The position numbers and the translations under genes are program-made. From positions 1 through 47,180 of the forward strand of contig JAEXRL010000010.1 of assembly GCA_023440825.1 (NCBI GenBank): 47,180 nt of DNA. Direction: 5' to 3'. Positions 7,881 to 15,032 of this stretch are shown here, piece after piece; position 1 is the first letter of the stretch; each line of letters begins with the position of its first letter. The notes below the pieces were generated by a model. The model was not told the DNA's origin. It worked only from the letters and a program-made list of their open reading frames with translations, and searched no databases. The DNA is from Pseudomonadota bacterium. GTDB taxonomy: Bacteria > Pseudomonadota > Gammaproteobacteria > Burkholderiales > Burkholderiaceae_B.

Positions 7881-7958
7881 TTATACCGTCCCGGAATACG
7901 AACGCCACCAGCGCCAATAAGCGCCATAAGTGGGGTAGTTATTCAGGGAGAAAGCCAT
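7881..7958 (-). CDS. trpL: trp operon leader peptide
   Basis: A 25-codon frame begins at ATG 7958 and ends at TAA 7883-7881. It contains three Trp codons in a run of four, Trp15-Arg16-Trp17-Trp18, an extreme enrichment for such a short peptide. The leader is followed by the attenuator structures and then trpE, the classic arrangement in which charged tRNA-Trp controls readthrough. The CTCCCTG after the first codons is coding; the ribosome binding site upstream is poor. The peptide itself is not expected to have a function after translation. Confidence 0.9.
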   Translation of the reverse strand: MAFSLNNYPTYGAYWRWWRSYSGTV

Positions 7959-8008
7959 TTTGATGGTAATCCGTGTTAGTGTTAGGTATACAAACCAATA
8001 AAAAAATT

Positions 8009-8033
8009 GGTGGTTTTAATTAACTATACCACC
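8009..8033. repeat. Inverted repeat over the candidate trp promoter
   Basis: GGTGGT and ACCACC (6 bp) flank a 13-bp AT-rich centre containing TTAATTAA and the candidate -10 box. A second palindrome, ACCAAT-N7-ATTGGT, sits next to it at about 7993-8011. They may be operator sites or chance in an AT-rich stretch. Confidence 0.35.
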
Positions 8034-8052
8034 GCTCTATGACAGTTGTACA
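8023..8052 (-). promoter_or_regulatory. Candidate trp promoter
   Basis: On the minus strand TATAGT (8028-8023) matches a -10 box at 5 of 6 positions, with TGTACA (8052-8047) 18 bp upstream as a 4 of 6 match to -35. Transcription would start about 55 bp before the leader ATG. The -10 lies inside a 25-bp inverted repeat (8009-8033), a possible operator. Position relative to trpL is the main support. Confidence 0.4.
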
Positions 8053-8059
8053 TTTTTAC

Positions 8060-8491
8060 TGTTAATAATTCATAGGGGGACTTTGGCGTGCTCAGACTCA
8101 CTGCGCCAGCAACTGCGGAACCATTGCATAAGTTAAAACAGTTAAGCAAAGGCGAAAAGAGACAGGTTTATTGGCTTTTGTGCGTGGCCTGAGTGGTTTA
8201 TATTACTGTAATGTGTAGTGATGCAGTGTTGTTAAAATAAGAATGTAAATGTTGACCAGAGCAGTTTAAGTCATGTGTGCCAAGGCTAGCAGGCCAACGA
8301 GTCAGATATATACAATATTTGGGCGGATTCGGTTTTGGCTGCTTCAGTTACCAATCTCGGGATGCGCAATGAGCACGAGGTATCTCTTGCTTCGCGTACC
8401 GCTGGGCTCACAGCTCGAGCCGCGACCGCCTGCAGGCCACATTCAGATGTTGATGTTTTCTGGCTGCGCATTTTAAACTGGGCGTGTACCT
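8060..8491. other. Intergenic stretch upstream of the EAL gene, nothing recognised
   Basis: About 430 bp between the trp promoter region and the plus-strand EAL gene. It is AT-rich at its left end. I see no convincing gene, RNA or terminator; a short frame beginning at 8273 has no ribosome binding site and no recognisable protein character. It presumably contains the promoter of the gene at 8492. Confidence 0.5.
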
Positions 8492-10264
8492 ATGCTGCTC
8501 GATAAGTTTCATCAAATACTCAAAGAAAAAAAATTAGGGTCTGTTTTTCAGCCTATTGTTGATTTACGGACTGGGCAGTTTGTTGGCTACGAAGGCTTGA
8601 TCCGAGTCCTGGACCATCCCGGTGTTTTTGATCCTGTCACTTTATTTCAAACGGCACGTCAACTAGGCCGGCTGCGTGAGCTTGAGGAGCTGTGCTGTCG
8701 TTTGCATGTGTTGGGCTTTGTACAGCAGGGTTTAAAAGGTAGGTTGTTTTTAAACTCCAGTCCCGATGTCATCGTCATGTTGTTTAGCGACATACAGGAT
8801 CAGACGAATACTTCCCTAGATTATTGCCCTCATTTATCGGGTCTGGATCCAAAGCGTCTGGTGCTGGAGCTCACCGAGACGGAACGAGCCGACAGCTACC
8901 ACCAACTGAGTCAGGCCATGGCTAGGCTACGACGCAGTGGTTTGCAATTTGCGATCGATGATTTGGGGGAGGGCTATTCTTGTCTACGTCTGTGGTCAGA
9001 GCTACAGCCTGAATATGTAAAAATTGATCGCTATTTTGTCAGCAATATCGACAGTGATGTGCTGAAACAGCAATTGGTGCGCTCTGTGTGTGATATTGCC
9101 GAGCGTACAGGCTCGACGGTTATTGCCGAGGGCATAGAAAGAGCGGCTGAGCTGCATACATTACAAGAGTTGGGCGTGACGTGTGGCCAGGGATATTTTT
9201 TAGCCGAACCCGCAGCTCAGGCGATTCATAGCGTACACCCAGACATTCGCCCTCTGTTCAGGGCCGCACGCACCATATCCAAGCCACGCTCTTTACTGTT
9301 GCCCAAGCCTATGCTGTCGGTTGCTCAGCTTTTGCAGGTAGCACCGGCGCTAGATTACACTGCACCGATACAGCAGGTCTATGAGGTATTCGTGCAACAA
9401 GCGCGGTGCCGTCAACTGGTTGTCGTGCGAGCGGGCGTACCCTTGGGTATTGTGCGCCGTGAGCAATTAGGCCCTGATCTGGATCTCCGCGCTTTGCCTG
9501 CGGTAGATGCGCAGCAACCATGCACAAGCTTGATTGAGGCGCCTGCGTTGGTGGTGGATATTGACACTGAGTTATTGGATATGGGAGAAATTCTTGCTCA
9601 AGCGCCTGAGCGCCATATGCTTGAAGGCTTCATTATTACCGACTCGGGTGCATACGCCGGGGTTGCTTCCAGTGCCGCGCTGATGCAAGCGGTGTGTCAG
9701 TTGCAAGTGCGTACAGCGCGACATGCAAACCCTCTCACCCAGTTGCCAACGAATGTACCTTTGAACGAGCATCTGGAAGATCTGCTGCGTCAGGGGGAGG
9801 CGTGCGTGGTGTGCTCGGCTAATTTAGGTTTTTTTCAGCCTTACAATGCGATTTATGGTTACCGCAAAGGTGACCATGTGCTGCAAGTGGTGGCGGCTTT
9901 ATTGCAACGTCATGTCTGCCCGGAAGTGGACTTTATCGGGCATCTGGGCAGTGATGATTTTATGATTGTTTTTCGCAGTGCCGATTGGCGTGAGCGCTGC
10001 GATCAGGTACTGGCCGCCGTGCCGCAGGTACTGGGGCATTTGTATTGGCCCGAGCACCTGAAGGCGGGGGGGTATGTTGCTAATAATCGTCAGGGCACAC
10101 AGATGTTCCACCCTTTGATTCAGTTATCGCTGGGGGCGGTAGTGGTTGAGCGCGGTGCCTCGTACACGGCAACGCATCTTGCTGACTTAGCCTGGCAGGC
10201 CAGCGCGCAGGCTAAGCAGTTAGAGGGTAATGCCTTATATATCGCGCAGCGACAGCTTGCCTAA
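8492..10264 (+). CDS. EAL-CBS-GGDEF protein, likely c-di-GMP phosphodiesterase
   Basis: A 590-residue cytoplasmic signalling protein with no membrane segment. The EAL domain (about 10-250) retains the residues needed for c-di-GMP hydrolysis: Glu34 (EGL instead of EAL), Asn88, Glu126 in LELTE, Asp156-Asp157 in IDDLG, Lys178 in KID, Glu213 in AEGIE and Gln233. A middle region (about 265-400) looks like a pair of CBS modules, which often bind nucleotides. The C-terminal GGDEF-like domain (about 405-585) has GSDDF in place of GGDEF, so it is probably not a cyclase and may bind GTP or act as a sensor. Net activity is predicted to be c-di-GMP breakdown, modulated by the CBS and GGDEF parts. It ends 5 bp from the convergent rpe. 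Confidence 0.87.
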   Translation: MLLDKFHQILKEKKLGSVFQPIVDLRTGQFVGYEGLIRVLDHPGVFDPVTLFQTARQLGRLRELEELCCRLHVLGFVQQGLKGRLFLNSSPDVIVMLFSDIQDQTNTSLDYCPHLSGLDPKRLVLELTETERADSYHQLSQAMARLRRSGLQFAIDDLGEGYSCLRLWSELQPEYVKIDRYFVSNIDSDVLKQQLVRSVCDIAERTGSTVIAEGIERAAELHTLQELGVTCGQGYFLAEPAAQAIHSVHPDIRPLFRAARTISKPRSLLLPKPMLSVAQLLQVAPALDYTAPIQQVYEVFVQQARCRQLVVVRAGVPLGIVRREQLGPDLDLRALPAVDAQQPCTSLIEAPALVVDIDTELLDMGEILAQAPERHMLEGFIITDSGAYAGVASSAALMQAVCQLQVRTARHANPLTQLPTNVPLNEHLEDLLRQGEACVVCSANLGFFQPYNAIYGYRKGDHVLQVVAALLQRHVCPEVDFIGHLGSDDFMIVFRSADWRERCDQVLAAVPQVLGHLYWPEHLKAGGYVANNRQGTQMFHPLIQLSLGAVVVERGASYTATHLADLAWQASAQAKQLEGNALYIAQRQLA

Positions 10265-10269
10265 CAAGC

Positions 10270-10974
10270 CTAGCTTTGCTGGGCTAACAGTGTATCGCCC
10301 AAGCGCAGTTGCTCGCGCATATCACGAATTACCTGAGCGTAATCGGGCTGGCTGAAAATCGCTGAGCCCGCTACGAAAGTGTCAGCGCCGGCAGCGCGAA
10401 TCTGAGCAATATTGCTCACGTTCACTCCACCATCAATTTCTAGCAAAATATTTTGTCCACCTTGCTCTTGCCAGCGGTCGATTTTCTGTCGAGCAAGGCG
10501 TAACTTTTCCAAGGTGTGTGGAATGAAGGACTGGCCGCCAAAACCTGGGTTCACAGACATTAATAACACCATATCTAGTTTGTCCATGACGTGGTCCATC
10601 CAGTCTAGAGGTGTGGCCGGGTTGAAAACCAAGCCGCTCTTACAGCCCAGGTCTCGTATCATGGACAGGCTACGATCTATGTGCCGGGAGGCTTCTGGGT
10701 GGAAGGTGATATAGTTGGCTCCAGCCTTGGCAAAGGCAGGAATTAGGGTGTCGACAGGTTCAACCATCAGATGCACGTCGATGACGGCAGAGCTTAAGGG
10801 GCGGATGGCCGAGCAAATCATAGGGCCAAAACTTAAGTTGGGAACAAAATGATTGTCCATGACATCAAAGTGTATCCAGTCGGCGCCAGCGGCCAACACA
10901 TTATGTACTTCCTCACCTAAGCGGGTGAAGTCAGCAGCTAAAATACTAGGGGCAATTCGGGTAGTAGTAGACAT
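10270..10974 (-). CDS. rpe: Ribulose-phosphate 3-epimerase
   Basis: Interconverts ribulose 5-phosphate and xylulose 5-phosphate in the pentose phosphate pathway. The TIM-barrel signatures are present: APSILAADF at the N-terminus, DWIHFDVMDNHFVPN with a catalytic Asp, DVHLMVE, MSVNPGFGGQ and LEIDGGV with the second catalytic Asp. I chose ATG 10974 (MSTTTRIAPS) because the longer frame needs a TTG start; this gives 234 residues. No strong ribosome binding site is visible. In Bordetella-type genomes rpe lies near the trp genes, consistent with this window. Confidence 0.95.
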   Translation of the reverse strand: MSTTTRIAPSILAADFTRLGEEVHNVLAAGADWIHFDVMDNHFVPNLSFGPMICSAIRPLSSAVIDVHLMVEPVDTLIPAFAKAGANYITFHPEASRHIDRSLSMIRDLGCKSGLVFNPATPLDWMDHVMDKLDMVLLMSVNPGFGGQSFIPHTLEKLRLARQKIDRWQEQGGQNILLEIDGGVNVSNIAQIRAAGADTFVAGSAIFSQPDYAQVIRDMREQLRLGDTLLAQQS

Positions 10975-11091
10975 AGAGCAAGGGCCAGGCAAGGAGTTGC
11001 CAAAAAAAACAGGGTCTGTGTCATTATTGTAGTTTTAAGCGGCGCAAAGTACAGTGCCGAGATGACAACTGTAGTTTATGGATTAAAGAAT

Positions 11092-11466
11092 ATGAAGCCA
11101 GAGCACATTGAAGTGCAAGTTTTGCCTAGATATTTGCCTGAGCAATCGGAACCAGATCAACAGCAATATGTGTTTGCTTACACAGTAAGAATCACCAATC
11201 ATGGTCCGGGCTCGGCGCAAATTATCAGCCGTCATTGGGTGATTACAGATGGTGATCAGCAGGTTCAGGAAGTGCGCGGGCTAGGCATAGTGGGGAAGCA
11301 GCCTGTATTGCAGCCAGGTGAAACGTTTGAATACACAAGCGGTTGTCCTTTATCTACGCCAGTGGGTACGATGCGTGGCGTCTATCATTGTGTCGGTGAA
11401 GATGGGGTGCCCTTCGAGGTGCCTATTGCAGAATTTAATCTGATTTACCCGCGTACGCTGCATTGA
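11092..11466 (+). CDS. apaG: ApaG protein (Co2+/Mg2+ efflux-associated)
   Basis: An ApaG/DUF525 fold protein, named from the apaGH locus; its biochemical role is not settled. The match is strong along its length: PRYLPEQSEP, YVFAYTVRITN, SRHWVITD, EVRGLGIVGKQP, PGETFEYTSG, TPVGTMRG and the C-terminal PRTLH. I chose ATG 11092 (MKPEHIEVQ) because it gives the usual length of about 124 residues with 11 residues before PRYLPEQ. An in-frame ATG at 11062 would add 10 residues. Neither start has a clear ribosome binding site. It is divergent from rpe. Confidence 0.93.
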   Translation: MKPEHIEVQVLPRYLPEQSEPDQQQYVFAYTVRITNHGPGSAQIISRHWVITDGDQQVQEVRGLGIVGKQPVLQPGETFEYTSGCPLSTPVGTMRGVYHCVGEDGVPFEVPIAEFNLIYPRTLH

Positions 11467-11508
11467 TGGCATGTGTTCACTATTCACTCTTTGGCCCCTT
11501 GATACCTT

Positions 11509-12804
11509 ATGAAAATTGCCTATTTATTTGGGCTTGTTGCCCTGGCTTTAAGTGCGTGTTCCACAGTGGGGCCAGAGCAGTCTAGCAGTTTGCCTAGTCA
11601 GCCTGCCGTAAAGCCTGATGCAGACATCGCCCTTAAACCTTTACAGGTACCTGCACTTAGCGCCTTACCAGAAACCCCGGCTCGCAGTTTAAATGGCAAA
11701 TATGTGGCCGTTGACTGGTCGGTATTACCGGGCTGGCAGGCGGATAAACTGGACCACGTCTGGAAAGCATTTATAAATAATTGCAAGGGTTTGATGCGAC
11801 CCTTAAGTGGCTCTTTGGCCATGCCTGCCCGGGCGAATCCTCGAGCATGGCAGCCAGTGTGTGCAGCGGCAAAAAACTCCGGCCTAGGAGAAAATAGCTC
11901 CGATACGCAGGCTGTCAGGCAGTTTTTACAAACTCATTTACGTCCGTGGCGCTTGCTGGGGGCAAATGGACAAGCTGCCAGTGGGACGGTGACGGGCTAT
12001 TACGAGCCTTTGTTAAAGGCATCCAGACAGCGTAGTGCTCAGTATCAATGGCCATTGTTTGCAGCGCCTGATGATTTATTGACCATAGATCTTGGAGGCT
12101 TGTACCCCGAGTTAGCGGGTAAGCGTGTGCGTGGTAAGCAGGTAGGCAAGCGCGTGGTGCCCTACGATACTCGTGCCGAAATTATGGCGCAGCCCGAGCG
12201 TCAGCCACGCGTGATAGTGTGGGCAGAAGATCCTATAGAAGGCTTCTTTTTACAGATACAGGGGTCTGGTCGTGCTGTGCTGCCAGATGGCTCAGCAGTA
12301 CGTTTGGCCTACGCTGATCACAATGGACGTCCGTATGCCTCCATCGGTCAATGGCTAGCCAAGCAAGGCGAGTTGCCATTGGCGCAAACTTCCATGCAAA
12401 ACATCAAAGCGTGGGCTGCGCGTAATCCGCATCGTGCTCAGGAATTGATGAATGTGAACACGGCCATGGTGTTTTTCCGCGAAGAAGCAATAGTGGATCC
12501 AGAGCTGGGGCCTAAGGGCGCTTATGGTATTCCCCTGATTGCCGAGCGTGCGATCGCAGTGGATCCGACGTATGTGCCGCTGGGCACGCCCGTGTTTTTG
12601 GCAACGACCTATCCAGCTAGCCAGCAAGCTTTGCAGCGCGTAGTTTTTGCTCAAGATACTGGAGCGGCCATTACGGGAGCGGCACGAACAGACTTTTACT
12701 GGGGGACGGGAGATCAGGCAGGCAATCAGGCTGGTCGTATGAAGCAAACCGGTGGTATGTGGTTGTTATGGCCACGTGAGGCGGGTGCTCCGGGGGCGCG
12801 ATGA
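11509..12804 (+). CDS. mltA: Membrane-bound lytic murein transglycosylase A
   Basis: MltA cleaves the glycan strands of peptidoglycan with formation of 1,6-anhydromuramic acid. The N-terminus MKIAYLFGLVALALSACS is a lipoprotein signal with lipobox LSAC (Cys17), so the mature protein should be an outer-membrane lipoprotein facing the periplasm. Family motifs include VTGYYEPLL, WAEDPIEGFFLQIQGSGR, and the C-terminal 3D domain FAQDTGAAITGAARTDFYWG, whose Asp residues include the catalytic acid. The 431-residue length fits longer betaproteobacterial MltA. The next gene overlaps by 4 bp (ATGA). Confidence 0.95.
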   Translation: MKIAYLFGLVALALSACSTVGPEQSSSLPSQPAVKPDADIALKPLQVPALSALPETPARSLNGKYVAVDWSVLPGWQADKLDHVWKAFINNCKGLMRPLSGSLAMPARANPRAWQPVCAAAKNSGLGENSSDTQAVRQFLQTHLRPWRLLGANGQAASGTVTGYYEPLLKASRQRSAQYQWPLFAAPDDLLTIDLGGLYPELAGKRVRGKQVGKRVVPYDTRAEIMAQPERQPRVIVWAEDPIEGFFLQIQGSGRAVLPDGSAVRLAYADHNGRPYASIGQWLAKQGELPLAQTSMQNIKAWAARNPHRAQELMNVNTAMVFFREEAIVDPELGPKGAYGIPLIAERAIAVDPTYVPLGTPVFLATTYPASQQALQRVVFAQDTGAAITGAARTDFYWGTGDQAGNQAGRMKQTGGMWLLWPREAGAPGAR

Positions 12805-13991
12805 CAACAGAAAACATAGTGGTATGCGGTGCAGGAATAGCTGGGATGGCGATGGCTTTAGGCTTAAAGCGTGCCGGCCAAGAGGTAAGTATTCTGGCGC
12901 CTGCCTGGGCAGGATTTAATCCTGCTCCCGGATTCTATCATCCACGGGTGTATGCTTTATCGGCCGCCAGTCAAGCTTATCTTGAGCAATTAGGGGTGTG
13001 GCGCTTGATGGATACCGAGCGTGTCACCGCGGTTCAGGCGATGCAAGTATTTGGCGATGGCCAAGGATCTGTGCATTTGCATGCTTGGCAGGCAGCGCAG
13101 GAAAATTTGGCCTGGATCGTTGAGTCAGGTGAAATTGAGCGGGCTTTGTTTCAGGCGCTCTCTGTATTTGGTGTGCCATGGTACGAGGATGCGCTGGAGT
13201 CCCTAGAGGGAAAAACGGCTCTGACCCGGCAGGGCAAGCGCTTACAGGCCAGTCTTTTGATTGGTGCAGACGGCGCACGTTCGACCTTACGCCAGTTGAG
13301 TGGTATTAGCCATGATGTGAAGCCCTATGGCGATGCCGGTATGGTGGTGCATTTGCAGGCCGAGCATGCTCATCAGAAAACAGCGCTACAGTGGTTTACC
13401 GGAGATTCGATTTTGGCGCTATTGCCTATGCCTGATGTTGATGGTCAAGCACAGGTTTCTATGGTGTGGTCGGTGCCTCAGGCTGTTGCGGATACGTATA
13501 TGGCCTTGCCCCCTGAACACATGCATAAACGGCTAGAGCAGGAGCTTTATGCAATCAGTGGAGGGCAGTTAGGCCATTTGCGGGTTCGCAGTCAGTTATT
13601 TGCCTTTCCGTTAAGTTTGGAGCGTAGCGGAATGGTCGCTCCCGGCGTTGCCTTGGTGGGAGATGCCGCGCATAGAGTACACCCTTTAGCCGGGCAGGGT
13701 TTAAATTTGGGTTTGGGCGATGTGCAGGCGCTAGTTAAGGTGCTACAAAGTAAAGAGCCGATGCGCTCTATAGGCGATTTACGTGTGCTCCATCGTTATC
13801 GACGCGCACGCGCCGAGCCGATTGCGGCAATGCGTTTGGCAACGGATGGTTTATATCGTTTATTTGCTGTGCCAGGCCTGCCCGCGTCTTGGGCGAGAAA
13901 TGCGGCCATGCAAATTTGCGATCGGCTACCACTCATCAAACGTCACTTAATTGGTCATGCTGCAGGTCAGGGGAACGAAACCGGCTTATAG
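12801..13991 (+). CDS. FAD-dependent hydroxylase, UbiH/UbiF/COQ6 family
   Basis: A 396-residue flavoprotein monooxygenase of the class that hydroxylates the ubiquinone ring. It has the dinucleotide-binding GAGIAG motif at the N-terminus, the GADGARSTLRQ (DG) motif, and the FAD-ribose-binding VALVGDAAHRVHPLAGQGLNLGLGD segment near residue 285. The sequence does not tell which ring position is hydroxylated (UbiH, UbiF or UbiI-like). It overlaps mltA by 4 bp and precedes dsbC by 44 bp, so the three may be cotranscribed. Confidence 0.9.
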   Translation: MTTENIVVCGAGIAGMAMALGLKRAGQEVSILAPAWAGFNPAPGFYHPRVYALSAASQAYLEQLGVWRLMDTERVTAVQAMQVFGDGQGSVHLHAWQAAQENLAWIVESGEIERALFQALSVFGVPWYEDALESLEGKTALTRQGKRLQASLLIGADGARSTLRQLSGISHDVKPYGDAGMVVHLQAEHAHQKTALQWFTGDSILALLPMPDVDGQAQVSMVWSVPQAVADTYMALPPEHMHKRLEQELYAISGGQLGHLRVRSQLFAFPLSLERSGMVAPGVALVGDAAHRVHPLAGQGLNLGLGDVQALVKVLQSKEPMRSIGDLRVLHRYRRARAEPIAAMRLATDGLYRLFAVPGLPASWARNAAMQICDRLPLIKRHLIGHAAGQGNETGL

Positions 13992-14035
13992 CTTGTCTAG
14001 ATATGCTTATGCTATTTTGGAATAATGGAGTTTTT

Positions 14036-14767
14036 ATGAAACAGCGATGGGGCCAATTCTTAGTGGCCGTGGCCTTACTTTTTCCCCTACTCGTTCAGGC
14101 ACAAAAGCAGCCCGAGCATACTGAGTCGGCTCAGGAGCAGGCCGTTCGCCAGGCATTTGAGAAATATTTTCCGGAAATTGAGCTAGCAGGGGTACGTGCG
14201 ACCTCGTTTGCTAATCTGTTTGAACTCCAGGTGGGTAGAGAGCTGCTCTACACCAACGGTGAGGCTGAGTTTATTTTTCAGGGTGCACTGCTAGATAGCA
14301 AAACGCGTCAGGACTTAACCGAGGCAAGCTTGCAAGACTTGAACAAAATGGCCATTGAGGACTTTCCCTTAGATAAGGCCATTAAGCTGGTGAAAGGCGA
14401 TGGCAGTCGTAAAGTAGTGGTTTTTGAAGATCCTAACTGCCCATTTTGCAAGCGCATGCACAAAACTTTGGATGAAGTGAGCAATGTCACCATTTACAGC
14501 ATGATGATGCCCATACTTTCACCTGATAGCCGTACTACAGCGGAATACTTATGGTGTGCTGATGATCCGGCGAAAGCGTTAAATGACTGGATGCTGCACG
14601 ATAAAAAACCAGTCGCGAAAACCTGCGATAACCCCTTGGATGAGCTGCTGGCTTTAGGGCAAAGCTTGGGTATTCGGGGCACGCCCGCTTCCTATTTTAG
14701 TAATGGCCAAATGATGAGCGGCTGGATGCCTGCCGATCAATTAAATGCCATGTTGGACCAAAAGTAA
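14036..14767 (+). CDS. dsbC: Thiol:disulfide interchange protein DsbC
   Basis: A periplasmic disulfide isomerase. The start ATG 14036 has GGAG five bases upstream and begins a Sec signal peptide ending near VQAQ. The mature part has the DsbC dimerisation domain, then a thioredoxin fold with active site CPFC in DPNCPFCKRMH and the cis-Pro loop GTPASYF. Another Cys pair (WCADD and KTCDN) matches the structural disulfide of the family. Length is 243 residues, normal. An upstream in-frame extension overlaps the previous gene and is not supported. Confidence 0.95.
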   Translation: MKQRWGQFLVAVALLFPLLVQAQKQPEHTESAQEQAVRQAFEKYFPEIELAGVRATSFANLFELQVGRELLYTNGEAEFIFQGALLDSKTRQDLTEASLQDLNKMAIEDFPLDKAIKLVKGDGSRKVVVFEDPNCPFCKRMHKTLDEVSNVTIYSMMMPILSPDSRTTAEYLWCADDPAKALNDWMLHDKKPVAKTCDNPLDELLALGQSLGIRGTPASYFSNGQMMSGWMPADQLNAMLDQK

Positions 14768-14779
14768 GCATGATGAGCT

Positions 14780-14834
14780 CACTGCGCTTTGCTATGCCTG
14801 TGCAAATTCAAAGCGCGGTGAACACTTCTTTTTG
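14780..14834 (+). terminator. Probable terminator after dsbC
   Basis: CACTGCGCTTTG (14780-14791) pairs with CAAAGCGCGGTG (14809-14820) through 12 base pairs with one G-T wobble, with a 17-nt loop. The T-rich TTCTTTTTG follows a few bases later. The offset T-tract and long loop make it weaker than the other terminators here. Confidence 0.6.
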
Positions 14835-15032
14835 CTTTTAAAATTTTGTGTTTTCTTATGTTCAGATATCTTTTAAGCTATTGAAAATAAATAATAAAAA
14901 TCACTTTTTCTGAGCTTTACTGTACTTGACTTTTTACTTTACGTTTAAAAGGCGACAATTTAAGTTGTTATGTGACGTTAATGGGCGAATGTTGTCACTA
15001 GTGTCGAAACTTAAAATGGAAAGTTGAGTGTT

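Noticed and set aside
7739..7927. A 62-codon frame on the minus strand overlapping the trpE start
   Set aside because: It overlaps the trp leader peptide in another frame, lacks a ribosome binding site and crosses the attenuator hairpins; the leader at 7881-7958 explains the region better.
8273..8476. A 67-codon plus-strand frame upstream of the EAL gene
   Set aside because: No ribosome binding site, no domain and an overlapping frame on the other strand of similar length; probably chance.
13889..14035. N-terminal extension of the dsbC frame
   Set aside because: It overlaps the hydroxylase gene and would bury the signal peptide; ATG 14036 has a good ribosome binding site.
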